Below are positions 6,317-13,609 of a stretch of DNA of 14,507 nt, piece by piece. The stretch is taken from the NCBI GenBank assembly GCA_945869905.1, contig CAMBQD010000006.1:1-14507 (forward strand), read 5' to 3'. Under the pieces are notes generated by a model. That model had not been told where the DNA came from, did not search any database, and saw only the letters and a list, made by a program, of their open reading frames with translations. The position numbers and the translations under genes were made by a program. The stretch's first letter is position 1, and every line of letters begins with the position of its first letter. Source of the stretch: an uncultured Clostridia bacterium (GTDB lineage Bacteria; Bacillota; Clostridia; Oscillospirales; Acutalibacteraceae).

Positions 6317-7390
6317 ATGATTGATAAATTAAATGAGGTTGAAAAAAGATTTGAAGAGGTAAACGAGCTTGTATGCAACCCCGATATCGTTTCCGATCAG
6401 GAGAAATACACCAAGCTGATGAGGGAGCTTAAGCACCTTACGCCTGTTGTGGAAAAATTCAGGGAATATAAAAGGGCTCAGCAATCCTTTGAGGAATCAA
6501 AACTAATGCTTGACGAGGGCGGCATGGACGCGGATTTTGCCCAAATGGTTAAAGAGGAGTTTGAGCAGAGCAAGGCTGATATGGAGCGCATTGAGGAGGA
6601 GCTTAAGGTTCTTCTTCTGCCCCGTGACCCCAATGATGACAAGAATGTTATTATTGAAATAAGAGGCGGCGCAGGCGGTGAGGAAAGCGCACTGTTTGCC
6701 GGTGTTCTTTTCCGTATGTATTCTATGTATGCCGAGTCAAAGGGCTTTAAGACAGAGGTGCTTAATGCCAATGAAACAGGACTTGGAGGCTATAAGGAAA
6801 TCAGCTTTTCCGTTGAGGGTGACGGTGCTTATTCAAGATTTAAGTTTGAGTCAGGCGTTCACCGTGTTCAGCGTGTGCCTGAAACCGAAAGTCAGGGCAG
6901 AATTCACACCTCCACCACAACGGTTGCCGTATTGCCTGAGGCAGAGGAGGTTGATTTTGAAATAAATCCAAAGGATTTGCAGATTGATACCTTCCGTTCA
7001 TCAGGTGCAGGCGGTCAGCATATTAACAAAACATCTTCCGCTATTCGTATCACCCACCTCCCCACAGGTACGGTGGTAGAATGTCAGGACGAACGATCAC
7101 AGCATAAAAACAAGGAAAAAGCCCTTAAGGTTTTGCGTTCACGTTTGTATGACGAGGAAAAGGCAAAGCACGACGCAGAAATTGCAGGCGAGCGTAAGTC
7201 ACAGGTGGGCACAGGCGACAGGTCTGAAAGAATAAGAACCTACAACTACCCACAGGGCAGAGTTTCCGACCACAGAATAGGCTTAACTCTCTATAAGCTG
7301 GAGCAGTTTTTAAACGGCGACCTTGATGAAATGATAGACGCACTTATCACCGCAGATACAGCCGAAAAGCTGAAGGCACAGGGCGAATAA
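6317..7390 (+). CDS. prfA: Peptide chain release factor 1
   Basis: 357 residues, the normal RF1 length. RF1 recognises UAA and UAG in the ribosomal A site and triggers release of the finished protein. The GGQ catalytic motif is at 232-234 within SSGAGGQHINKTSSAIR. The stop-codon recognition tripeptide is PET (188-190) in HRVQRVPETESQGR, which is the RF1 PxT type rather than the SPF of RF2. The acidic, helical N-terminal domain covers about 1-105. The glutamine of GGQ is normally methylated by PrmC, but no prmC gene lies next to prfA here, although it often does. GAGGA at 6306-6310 is 6 bases before the ATG. No terminator separates it from the genes on either side. Confidence 0.98.
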   Translation: MIDKLNEVEKRFEEVNELVCNPDIVSDQEKYTKLMRELKHLTPVVEKFREYKRAQQSFEESKLMLDEGGMDADFAQMVKEEFEQSKADMERIEEELKVLLLPRDPNDDKNVIIEIRGGAGGEESALFAGVLFRMYSMYAESKGFKTEVLNANETGLGGYKEISFSVEGDGAYSRFKFESGVHRVQRVPETESQGRIHTSTTTVAVLPEAEEVDFEINPKDLQIDTFRSSGAGGQHINKTSSAIRITHLPTGTVVECQDERSQHKNKEKALKVLRSRLYDEEKAKHDAEIAGERKSQVGTGDRSERIRTYNYPQGRVSDHRIGLTLYKLEQFLNGDLDEMIDALITADTAEKLKAQGE

Positions 7391-7431
7391 TAAAGACTAC
7401 CTTTAACAAGGCAGTATACGAAAGCAGGTAA

Positions 7432-9009
7432 ATGTACGGTATGCAAACAAAAATTTTATCTACAAGTGAATACGATATTGCCCTTGCAGGTAAAATTTTG
7501 TCAGAGGGCGGTTTGGTTGCCTTCCCGACGGAAACGGTGTACGGCTTGGGCGCGAATGCCTTAGATGAAACCGCTGTTAAAAACATTTATCGTGCAAAGG
7601 GCAGACCAAGTGATAATCCATTGATTGTTCACATTGCCAAAAAGGAGGATATTGTTCCTCTTGTAAAAGAGGTTACACCTGATGCACAGGCACTGATTGA
7701 CGAATTTTTTCCGGCACCCCTTACGGTGATATTGCCAAAGAGTGAAAGGATAGGCAGTGTTGTGTCCGGCGGACTTGATACCGTGGCAGTACGTATGCCT
7801 GAAAATGAAACGGCTCGCCGTTTGATTAAGGCCGCAGGCTGTCCCATTGCGGCGCCCAGTGCCAATACGTCGGGCTTGCCGTCGCCTACCAAGGCAAAAT
7901 ATGTTATCGATGATATGAGCGGAAAAATTGATGCCATAATTGACGGCGGCGACTGTAAATTCGGTGTGGAATCAACAGTAATCACTCTTGCCACAGACAT
8001 ACCCACCATTCTCCGCCCCGGTGCAGTGACCAAGGAAATGATAGAAGCTGTTATCGGTCCCGTACAGGTTGCACCTGCTGTTTTGGAGGGTATGAAAAAT
8101 GACGAGGTTGCCGCCTCTCCGGGTATGAAATACAAGCATTATGCCCCTAAGGCAAGAGTAATAATAGTTGACGCAGACAAAAAGACCTATGAGGATTTTG
8201 TAAATTCAAGGCAGGATGCCTTTGCTCTTTGCTTTGAGGGTGACAACGTAAAAATCCCAAAGCTTACCTACGGCAGGGAAAACGATGATTTGTCACAGGC
8301 AAGGGAGCTTTTTGACGCGTTAAGACGGCTTGACGAAATGGGTGCAAAAAAGGTTTATGCCAGAATACCCCACACAACAGGAGTCGGTATGGCAGTTTAT
8401 AACAGGCTTATACGTGCCGCCGCATTTAACATAATTGATTTGAAAAAGCCGTTTTTTATTGGCTTAACAGGTCAGACCGGCGCAGGCAAGGGCTATGTTT
8501 GCAAATACCTTTCACGTCTTGGCTTTAACGTTCTTGATACGGATAAATACGTTAAAAAAATTTATGAAAATAATCCCGGAATTACATCAAGGCTTGTCTG
8601 TGAATTTGGGAATGATATAATGGTAAACGGTGTTCTTGATAAAAAGGCACTGGCAAAAACAGCCTTTTCGTCCAAGGAGAATACAGAAAAGCTCAACCGC
8701 ATTGTTCATCCCGAGGTTATTGCCCTTTGTGAAAGGGATGCAAGGCCTTTGGCAGTCTTAGATGCACCCCAGCTTTTTGAGGCAAAGGCACAGGATAAGT
8801 GCTATAAAATAATTTGTGTTACCGCACCGTATGATGTAAGGCTTAAAAGAATTACGGAGCGTGACGGCATTACAATTGAGCAGGCACAGGCAAGGATAAA
8901 TGCTCAGCTTGATGAGGATTACTATATAAATAACTCCGACTTTGTTGTAAAAAACAACGGCGAGGATATTGAGATACAAATTGATAATATATTGGAGGAA
9001 ATACTATGA
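7432..9009 (+). CDS. Fused Sua5 threonylcarbamoyl-AMP synthase and dephospho-CoA kinase
   Basis: One 525-residue open frame joins two housekeeping enzymes. Residues 1-330 match Sua5/TsaC, which makes threonylcarbamoyl-AMP for t6A in tRNA: PTETVYGLG (32-40), KGRPSDNPLIVHI (56-68), SANTSG (143-148), ESTV (180-183), RPGA (195-198), the SPGMKYKHYAPK linker (229-240) and a C-terminal Sua5 domain to about 330. Residues 340-525 match CoaE, which phosphorylates dephospho-CoA: P-loop GQTGAGKG (347-354), LDTD (368-371), IVHP (424-427), the P-x-LFE segment (446-450) and the C-terminal RITERDG...RINAQ helix region. The P-loop ends in KG rather than KS/KT. The joint (331-339) has no internal start with a ribosome site. 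An ATG at 7441 is an alternative start; the 7432 site (AGGT, 3 bases away) is weak. The gene overlaps the next by ATGA. Confidence 0.93.
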   Translation: MYGMQTKILSTSEYDIALAGKILSEGGLVAFPTETVYGLGANALDETAVKNIYRAKGRPSDNPLIVHIAKKEDIVPLVKEVTPDAQALIDEFFPAPLTVILPKSERIGSVVSGGLDTVAVRMPENETARRLIKAAGCPIAAPSANTSGLPSPTKAKYVIDDMSGKIDAIIDGGDCKFGVESTVITLATDIPTILRPGAVTKEMIEAVIGPVQVAPAVLEGMKNDEVAASPGMKYKHYAPKARVIIVDADKKTYEDFVNSRQDAFALCFEGDNVKIPKLTYGRENDDLSQARELFDALRRLDEMGAKKVYARIPHTTGVGMAVYNRLIRAAAFNIIDLKKPFFIGLTGQTGAGKGYVCKYLSRLGFNVLDTDKYVKKIYENNPGITSRLVCEFGNDIMVNGVLDKKALAKTAFSSKENTEKLNRIVHPEVIALCERDARPLAVLDAPQLFEAKAQDKCYKIICVTAPYDVRLKRITERDGITIEQAQARINAQLDEDYYINNSDFVVKNNGEDIEIQIDNILEEIL

Positions 9010-10412
9010 GTGAAAAAACAAAGGCACAGGAATTAAAGGAGTTGCTTTTCAACAAAAAGGAAAATGGCGTTGACTTTATGAGCGATGAGGAGCTTAAAGC
9101 CTGTGATGAATTTTGCGAGGGATATAAAAAATTCCTTTTTGAAAATAAAACAGAAAGGGAATTTGCCGCGTCGGCCCTTGAGCTTGCAAGGAAAAACGGA
9201 TTTACCGAGCTTGACAAGTTCGGCGGTGAGCTTGCCGCAGGTGAAAAGGTTTACCGCTTCAATAGGGGCAAGGCAATAATTCTTTGCGTTAAGGGCAAAA
9301 GACCTGTTAAGGACGGTGTAAGAATCAGTGCCGCTCATATTGATTCCCCGCGTCTTGACCTTAAGCAGTGCCCTGTTTATGAGGACGGCTCACTGGGCTT
9401 TTTTAAAACACATTATTACGGCGGTATAAAAAAATATCAGTGGACGGCTATTCCTCTTTCTCTCCACGGCAGAATTTGTAAAAACGACGGCACCCATATT
9501 GATGTTAAGGTTGGAGAGGACCCGTCAGACCCTAAGTTCTGCATAACCGATATTCTGCCCCATTTGGGCGCAGAGCAGATGTCCAGAAAGGCAAATGAAA
9601 TTGTAAAGGGCGAGGAGCTTAATATTGTTATCGGCTCACGTCCGTTTAAGGATGATAAGGAAAGTGAAAAAATAAAGCTTAACATTCTTAACATTCTTTA
9701 TGAAAAGTACGGTATTGTTGAACGTGATTTTCTTTCTGCCGAGCTGGAGCTTGTGCCTGCCTTTACAGTTGATGATATCGGCTTTGACAGGAGCCTTATC
9801 GGTGGCTACGGACACGATGACCGTGTTTGCTCATATCCTGCAATGCAGGCAATTTTTGCCATTGACGGTGCACCCGAGTATACTGCAATAACAGTTTTGA
9901 CCGATAAGGAGGAAACAGGCTCCGACGGCAACACGGGTCTTAACTCAAGCTATCTTAAATATTTTATTGAGGATTTGGCTCGTCTTGAAGGCTGTGAGGG
10001 CAGAGATGTGCTTTCAAATTCAAAATGCCTTTCCGCCGATGTTAATGCGGCATTTGACCCAACATGGCCTACTCAGTTTGAAAAGAATAACGCTTCGTTT
10101 ATTAACGAGGGTGTTGTTGTTACCAAATTTACAGGCGCCAGGGGCAAAAGCGGCACCAGCGATGCTTCTGCAGAATATGTAAGCTTTGTTAAAAGCTTAT
10201 TGGAGTCAAACGGCGTTTTGTGGCAAAGCGGCGAGCTGGGCAAGGTTGACGCCGGCGGCGGCGGAACAGTTGCAATGTATATTGCAAATCTTGATGTTGA
10301 TGTTATCGACGTTGGTGTGCCTGTGCTTTCAATGCACTCACCCTATGAGGTTGTCAGCAAAATTGACACATATATGGCATATAAGGCATTTAAGGTGTTT
10401 TTCACAAAATAG
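9006..10412 (+). CDS. apeA: M18 family aminopeptidase
   Basis: 468 residues, a cytosolic metallopeptidase of the M18 (aspartyl aminopeptidase-like) family that removes N-terminal residues from peptides. Metal and catalytic positions are visible: H111 in AAHIDSPRLD, D271 in GHDDR, E302 and E303 in DKEETGSDG, D345 in SADVNAAFDP and H444 in MHSPYEV, so it should be active with two zinc or cobalt ions. Length and pattern fit the group usually labelled M18 aminopeptidase 1 (apeA) better than the shorter apeB group, though the symbol is from memory. GGAGG at 8994-8998 lies 7 bases before the ATG, inside the end of the upstream gene, and the ATGA overlap implies coupled translation. No functional link with the fused Sua5-CoaE protein is evident. 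Confidence 0.94.
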   Translation: MSEKTKAQELKELLFNKKENGVDFMSDEELKACDEFCEGYKKFLFENKTEREFAASALELARKNGFTELDKFGGELAAGEKVYRFNRGKAIILCVKGKRPVKDGVRISAAHIDSPRLDLKQCPVYEDGSLGFFKTHYYGGIKKYQWTAIPLSLHGRICKNDGTHIDVKVGEDPSDPKFCITDILPHLGAEQMSRKANEIVKGEELNIVIGSRPFKDDKESEKIKLNILNILYEKYGIVERDFLSAELELVPAFTVDDIGFDRSLIGGYGHDDRVCSYPAMQAIFAIDGAPEYTAITVLTDKEETGSDGNTGLNSSYLKYFIEDLARLEGCEGRDVLSNSKCLSADVNAAFDPTWPTQFEKNNASFINEGVVVTKFTGARGKSGTSDASAEYVSFVKSLLESNGVLWQSGELGKVDAGGGGTVAMYIANLDVDVIDVGVPVLSMHSPYEVVSKIDTYMAYKAFKVFFTK

Positions 10413-10444
10413 TACGGAATTTGTAAAATGATAATGGTGATGCT

Positions 10445-11239
10445 ATGCACAAAATACTTGTAGTGGGTACAGGCGGTACAATTGCGTCTGTTAAGGGCAG
10501 CAGTATACACCTTGATAACCCCTTTAAGATTTTAGATTATGTTCAGTATAAAAATGTAAGCTTTGACTGTGCTTCACCCTTTTCCGTTTTGTCGGAGAAT
10601 ATAAATTTTGACCTTTGGCAAAGGCTGACGGATTATCTTTATTCTGTTGATTTTGATAAGTATACCGGCGTTATTATTCTTCACGGCTCGGATACCTTAG
10701 CCTATACAGGAGCACTGCTTGGTAATATTTTTTATGACAAATCCATTGTTCTTGTGGCGGCGGATAAGCCCCTTGAGGATATTTCCTCAAACGGTGTTGA
10801 AAATTTTGAAAAAGCGGTGGAGTTTATCTGCGACAGGGTTAAGGGTGTGTATATCAGCTACAATGGGCTGTTTCGCGGGGTCAGGACTGTCAGTGCGGGG
10901 GAAAATGACCGGTTTGTTTCTGCCGGAAAAAAGCCTGAGCCTTTAAGCAATCCCGTTATCACACCAAAAAATATCCTTGTTATCAGACCGTATGTGAATA
11001 TAGATTATGCAAACTATAATCTTGACGGTGTTGACGTTGTTCTGCATACAATGTATCATTCGGCAACCGCTCCCGAAAATGTTAAGCAGTTCATCAAAAG
11101 ATGCAGGGAAAGGGATATCCCGTTTTATTTCGTAACGCCAAGGTCAAGTGCCGAATATGAAACAGCAAAGGATTTTGACAGCATAATTTTCAATTCAACT
11201 CTTGAAAACGCCTTTGCAAGAATTGTGTTGACAAAATAA
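10445..11239 (+). CDS. Short divergent asparaginase-like protein
   Basis: 264 residues, shorter than the roughly 330 of bacterial L-asparaginases. The N-terminal half fits the family: GTGGTIAS (8-15, with nucleophile-type T12), a serine region LSEN (49-52) and HGSDTLAYT (80-88), where the usual HGTDT threonine is Ser82 and Asp83 is kept. The catalytic lysine of the family, found after RGxRxT in homologues, is replaced by Ser150 in FRGVRTVSAG. The segment before it (KPLEDISSNGVENF) has Asn where the family has Asp. The C-terminal domain (about 170-264) is shortened, and the flexible lid after T12 is reduced. It may use another substrate or be non-catalytic. The start follows GGTGAT at 10436-10441. 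It lies 32 bases after the aminopeptidase gene, with no terminator before the trp promoter that overlaps its last codons. Confidence 0.82.
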   Translation: MHKILVVGTGGTIASVKGSSIHLDNPFKILDYVQYKNVSFDCASPFSVLSENINFDLWQRLTDYLYSVDFDKYTGVIILHGSDTLAYTGALLGNIFYDKSIVLVAADKPLEDISSNGVENFEKAVEFICDRVKGVYISYNGLFRGVRTVSAGENDRFVSAGKKPEPLSNPVITPKNILVIRPYVNIDYANYNLDGVDVVLHTMYHSATAPENVKQFIKRCRERDIPFYFVTPRSSAEYETAKDFDSIIFNSTLENAFARIVLTK

Positions 11240-11256
11240 AATTTCAGTGATATAAT
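11228..11256 (+). promoter_or_regulatory. Consensus promoter of the trp operon
   Basis: TTGACA (11228-11233), a 17-base spacer and TATAAT (11251-11256), an exact sigma-A consensus. The -35 box is made by the Leu-Thr codons before the stop of the asparaginase-like gene. The transcript start is expected near 11263. Confidence 0.9.
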
Positions 11257-11262
11257 GCACTA

Positions 11263-11540
11263 AAGTGAATATGAAACCGATGAGGCGGAGATAAAAATAA
11301 GATACGCATTTACAGAGAGCTTCCGGTGCTGAAATGGAGGCATTAAACGGCTTATTAAATGGACCGCTGAGGGTACGGTGAAAGGCTTTTGCCGAGTATC
11401 CCGTAACGTGTTGGACTACGTTAGTGACCGGAGATATGATAGTATCTTGCAAAGAGTATGGTTAGCCCATAAATCAAGGTGGCACCGCGGAATGTAGTTT
11501 CGTCCTTGACAGCATATTTTGCTGTCAAGGGCTTTTTTTA
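11263..11540 (+). promoter_or_regulatory. T-box leader, tryptophan-specific
   Basis: This 278-base leader senses the charging state of a tRNA and controls read-through into trpE. Stem I has a basal helix GGCGG/CCGCT (11284-11288 with 11364-11368) and AATAAG/CTTATT (11296-11301 with 11351-11356), an apical helix near 11320-11340 with the GGTGCTG loop and the AG-rich CAGAGAG element. The specifier loop reads AAATGGA, with TGG (Trp) at 11360-11362. Two smaller hairpins follow (near 11430-11446 and 11458-11472). The T-box AAGGTGGCACCGCGG is at 11476-11490. Its TGGC bulge (11480-11483) would pair with GCCA, fitting the G73 discriminator of tRNA-Trp. Antiterminator arms TCAAGG (11474-11479) and CCTTGA (11504-11509) compete with the terminator. 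Confidence 0.95.
11504..11539 (+). terminator. T-box attenuator terminator
   Basis: Perfect 11-bp stem CCTTGACAGCA (11504-11514) / TGCTGTCAAGG (11520-11530), 5-base loop, then GC and seven T (11533-11539). Its left arm starts with the CCTTGA that the antiterminator also needs, so the two folds exclude each other. Confidence 0.95.
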
Positions 11541-11578
11541 TTTGTTTGAAAGGTCGTAATTATTCAGGAGATGATTTT

Positions 11579-13057
11579 ATGACAGTTAAACCTACACTTG
11601 AAGAAATTAAAAAACAGTATACAGGCTTTAAAACCGTTCCGATTTGTACAGAGCTTACTGCAGATATAACAGCCGTTGAGGTGCTGAAAAGGCTGAAAAA
11701 AATCAGCTCCCACTGCTATATGCTTGAGTCGGCAGAGGACAGGGACGAAACAGGTCGTTACACCTTTTTGGGCTTTGACCCCAAGGCAGAGGTCAGCTGT
11801 AAAAATTATGACGTGACGGTTATTGACGGCGACGGCGTAAAAAGGGTGCACGCAAATCCAAAGGAATATATAGCGCAAATCCTTCAGGAGCATAAAAGCC
11901 CAAGACTTGATTTTATGCCAACCTTTACGGGCGGACTTGTGGGGTATTTCGGCTATGATTACATCAAGTACAGCGAGCCCGGCCTTAACCTTAAAGCCAA
12001 GGATGACGGTAATTTTAAAGATGTTGACCTTATGCTTTTTGACAAGGTGATTGCCTTTGACAATAAGGAAGGCAAAATTATTCTTATTGCAAATCTGCAA
12101 ACCGATGAGCTTGAAATTAATTATTCTTCAGCCCTTAAGGAGCTGGAGATTATGAAAAGCATCATAAAAAACGGTCAGGCGGCGGATGTGCCAAGACCTG
12201 CTTTGAAATCAGACTTTAAGCCGCTGTTTGAAGGTGAACAGTACGGCAAAATGGTGGAAAAAGCAAAGCATTATATCCGCGAGGGCGATATTTTTCAGGT
12301 GGTGCTTTCAAACAGATTGGAGGCGCAAATGGAGGGCTCACTGCTTGGCACCTATGAGGTTTTACGCAAGCTTAATCCCTCACCCTATATGTTCTATTTT
12401 TCCTCGGATGATATTGAAATTGCAGGTGCGTCACCTGAAACCCTTGTAAAGCTGGAGGGAAACACCTTATCAACCTATCCCCTTGCAGGTACACGCCCCA
12501 GGGGACAGACGCCGGAACAGGATAAGGAGCTGGAGGATGGCCTGCTCCGTGACCCGAAGGAGCTGGCGGAGCATAATATGCTGGTTGATTTGGGCAGAAA
12601 CGATTTGGGAAAAATCAGTAAATTCGGCACGGTTAAGGTAGACAAATATCATCAGATACTCCGTTTCAGCCACGTTATGCACATCGGCTCAACGGTAAAG
12701 GGTGAAATCAGGGACGATAAATCAGCCCTTGATGCAGTTGATGCAGTTCTTCCTGCCGGCACTCTTTCAGGTGCGCCGAAGATAAGGGCAATGGAAATTA
12801 TAGATGAGCTTGAAAATAACAAGCGCGGTATTTACGGCGGAGCAGTAGGATATATTGATTTAACAGGAAATCTTGACACCTGTATTGCAATCCGATTGGC
12901 CTTTAAGAAAAACGGCAGGGTGTTTATCCGTTCGGGAGCAGGAATAGTTGCCGACTCCGTTCCGGAAAAGGAGCATCAGGAATGTATAAACAAGGCAAAG
13001 GCAGTTGTCAGCGCATTAAAAATGAGTATGGAGGGACAATATGATTTTACTGATTGA
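11579..13057 (+). CDS. trpE: Anthranilate synthase component I
   Basis: 492 residues, the chorismate-binding subunit that makes anthranilate from chorismate with ammonia supplied by TrpG, the first step of tryptophan synthesis. The feedback site motif is present as MLES (48-51) in the N-terminal region, and the C-terminal chorismate-binding half carries IFQVVLSNR, PLAGTRPRG, LPAGTLSGAPK and GGAVGYIDLTG, all typical of active TrpE. The start is the ATG at 11579 with CAGGAG 8 bases upstream; the frame is open further back to a TTG at 11519, but this lies inside the attenuator hairpin. The gene overlaps trpG by 17 bases. PabB is the main alternative, but the tryptophan T-box and the following trpG and trpD settle the call. 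Confidence 0.97.
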   Translation: MTVKPTLEEIKKQYTGFKTVPICTELTADITAVEVLKRLKKISSHCYMLESAEDRDETGRYTFLGFDPKAEVSCKNYDVTVIDGDGVKRVHANPKEYIAQILQEHKSPRLDFMPTFTGGLVGYFGYDYIKYSEPGLNLKAKDDGNFKDVDLMLFDKVIAFDNKEGKIILIANLQTDELEINYSSALKELEIMKSIIKNGQAADVPRPALKSDFKPLFEGEQYGKMVEKAKHYIREGDIFQVVLSNRLEAQMEGSLLGTYEVLRKLNPSPYMFYFSSDDIEIAGASPETLVKLEGNTLSTYPLAGTRPRGQTPEQDKELEDGLLRDPKELAEHNMLVDLGRNDLGKISKFGTVKVDKYHQILRFSHVMHIGSTVKGEIRDDKSALDAVDAVLPAGTLSGAPKIRAMEIIDELENNKRGIYGGAVGYIDLTGNLDTCIAIRLAFKKNGRVFIRSGAGIVADSVPEKEHQECINKAKAVVSALKMSMEGQYDFTD

Positions 13058-13607
13058 TAATTACGACTCTTTTTCATACAACCTCTATCAGCTTATCGGC
13101 ACAATAAATCCGAATATAAGGGTTATCAGGAATGACGAAATGACGGTGGAGGAAATAAAAACTATTGCACCTGAATATATTATTCTTTCTCCGGGACCTA
13201 AAACACCGAAGGAGGCAGGCGTTTGCGTTGAGGTTGCAAAGCAGCTTGGGGGAATTTCAAAAATTCTCGGCGTGTGCCTTGGGCATCAGTCAATATGCAC
13301 GGCATTCGGTGCAACCGTAAGCTATGCAAAGGAGCTTATGCACGGCAAAAGCAGTATTTGTACGGTGGATAATACATTGCCGATTTTTAAAGGTCTTGGT
13401 GAAAAAATTCCTGTGGCAAGGTATCATTCTCTGGCGGCTGTTGAAGGCACAATGCCTGATTGCCTTGAGGTAATAGGCAGAACAGATGACGGCGAGATCA
13501 TGGCGGTTAAGCACAGGGATATGGATATTTACGGACTTCAGTTTCATCCCGAGTCCATAATGACCCCTGACGGCATTACAATTTTAAGAAATTTTTTGGA
13601 GGCATAG
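13041..13607 (+). CDS. trpG: Anthranilate synthase component II, glutamine amidotransferase
   Basis: 188 residues, class I glutamine amidotransferase that frees ammonia from glutamine for TrpE. The catalytic triad is complete: C79 in GVCLGHQS, H169 and E171 in FHPES. The oxyanion and glutamine-binding segment SPGPK is at 50-54, and HGK (101-103) and YHSL (128-131) are the usual family positions. A ribosome site GGAGGG (13030-13035) lies 5 bases before the ATG, within trpE. The 17-base overlap suggests coupled translation and equal subunit amounts. In some species the same protein also serves PabB in folate synthesis; no pab gene is in the window. Confidence 0.97.
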   Translation: MILLIDNYDSFSYNLYQLIGTINPNIRVIRNDEMTVEEIKTIAPEYIILSPGPKTPKEAGVCVEVAKQLGGISKILGVCLGHQSICTAFGATVSYAKELMHGKSSICTVDNTLPIFKGLGEKIPVARYHSLAAVEGTMPDCLEVIGRTDDGEIMAVKHRDMDIYGLQFHPESIMTPDGITILRNFLEA

Positions 13608-13609
13608 CT

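Noticed and set aside
8430..8460. Two separate genes or a frameshift at the Sua5-CoaE joint
   Set aside because: The frame runs through without stop, both sides stay in the same frame, and the only nearby start-like codon (TTG 8440) lacks a ribosome site.
11519..11578. Longer trpE start at TTG 11519
   Set aside because: The extension is made of the attenuator hairpin and T-run; the ATG at 11579 has a proper CAGGAG site and begins where the TrpE family begins.
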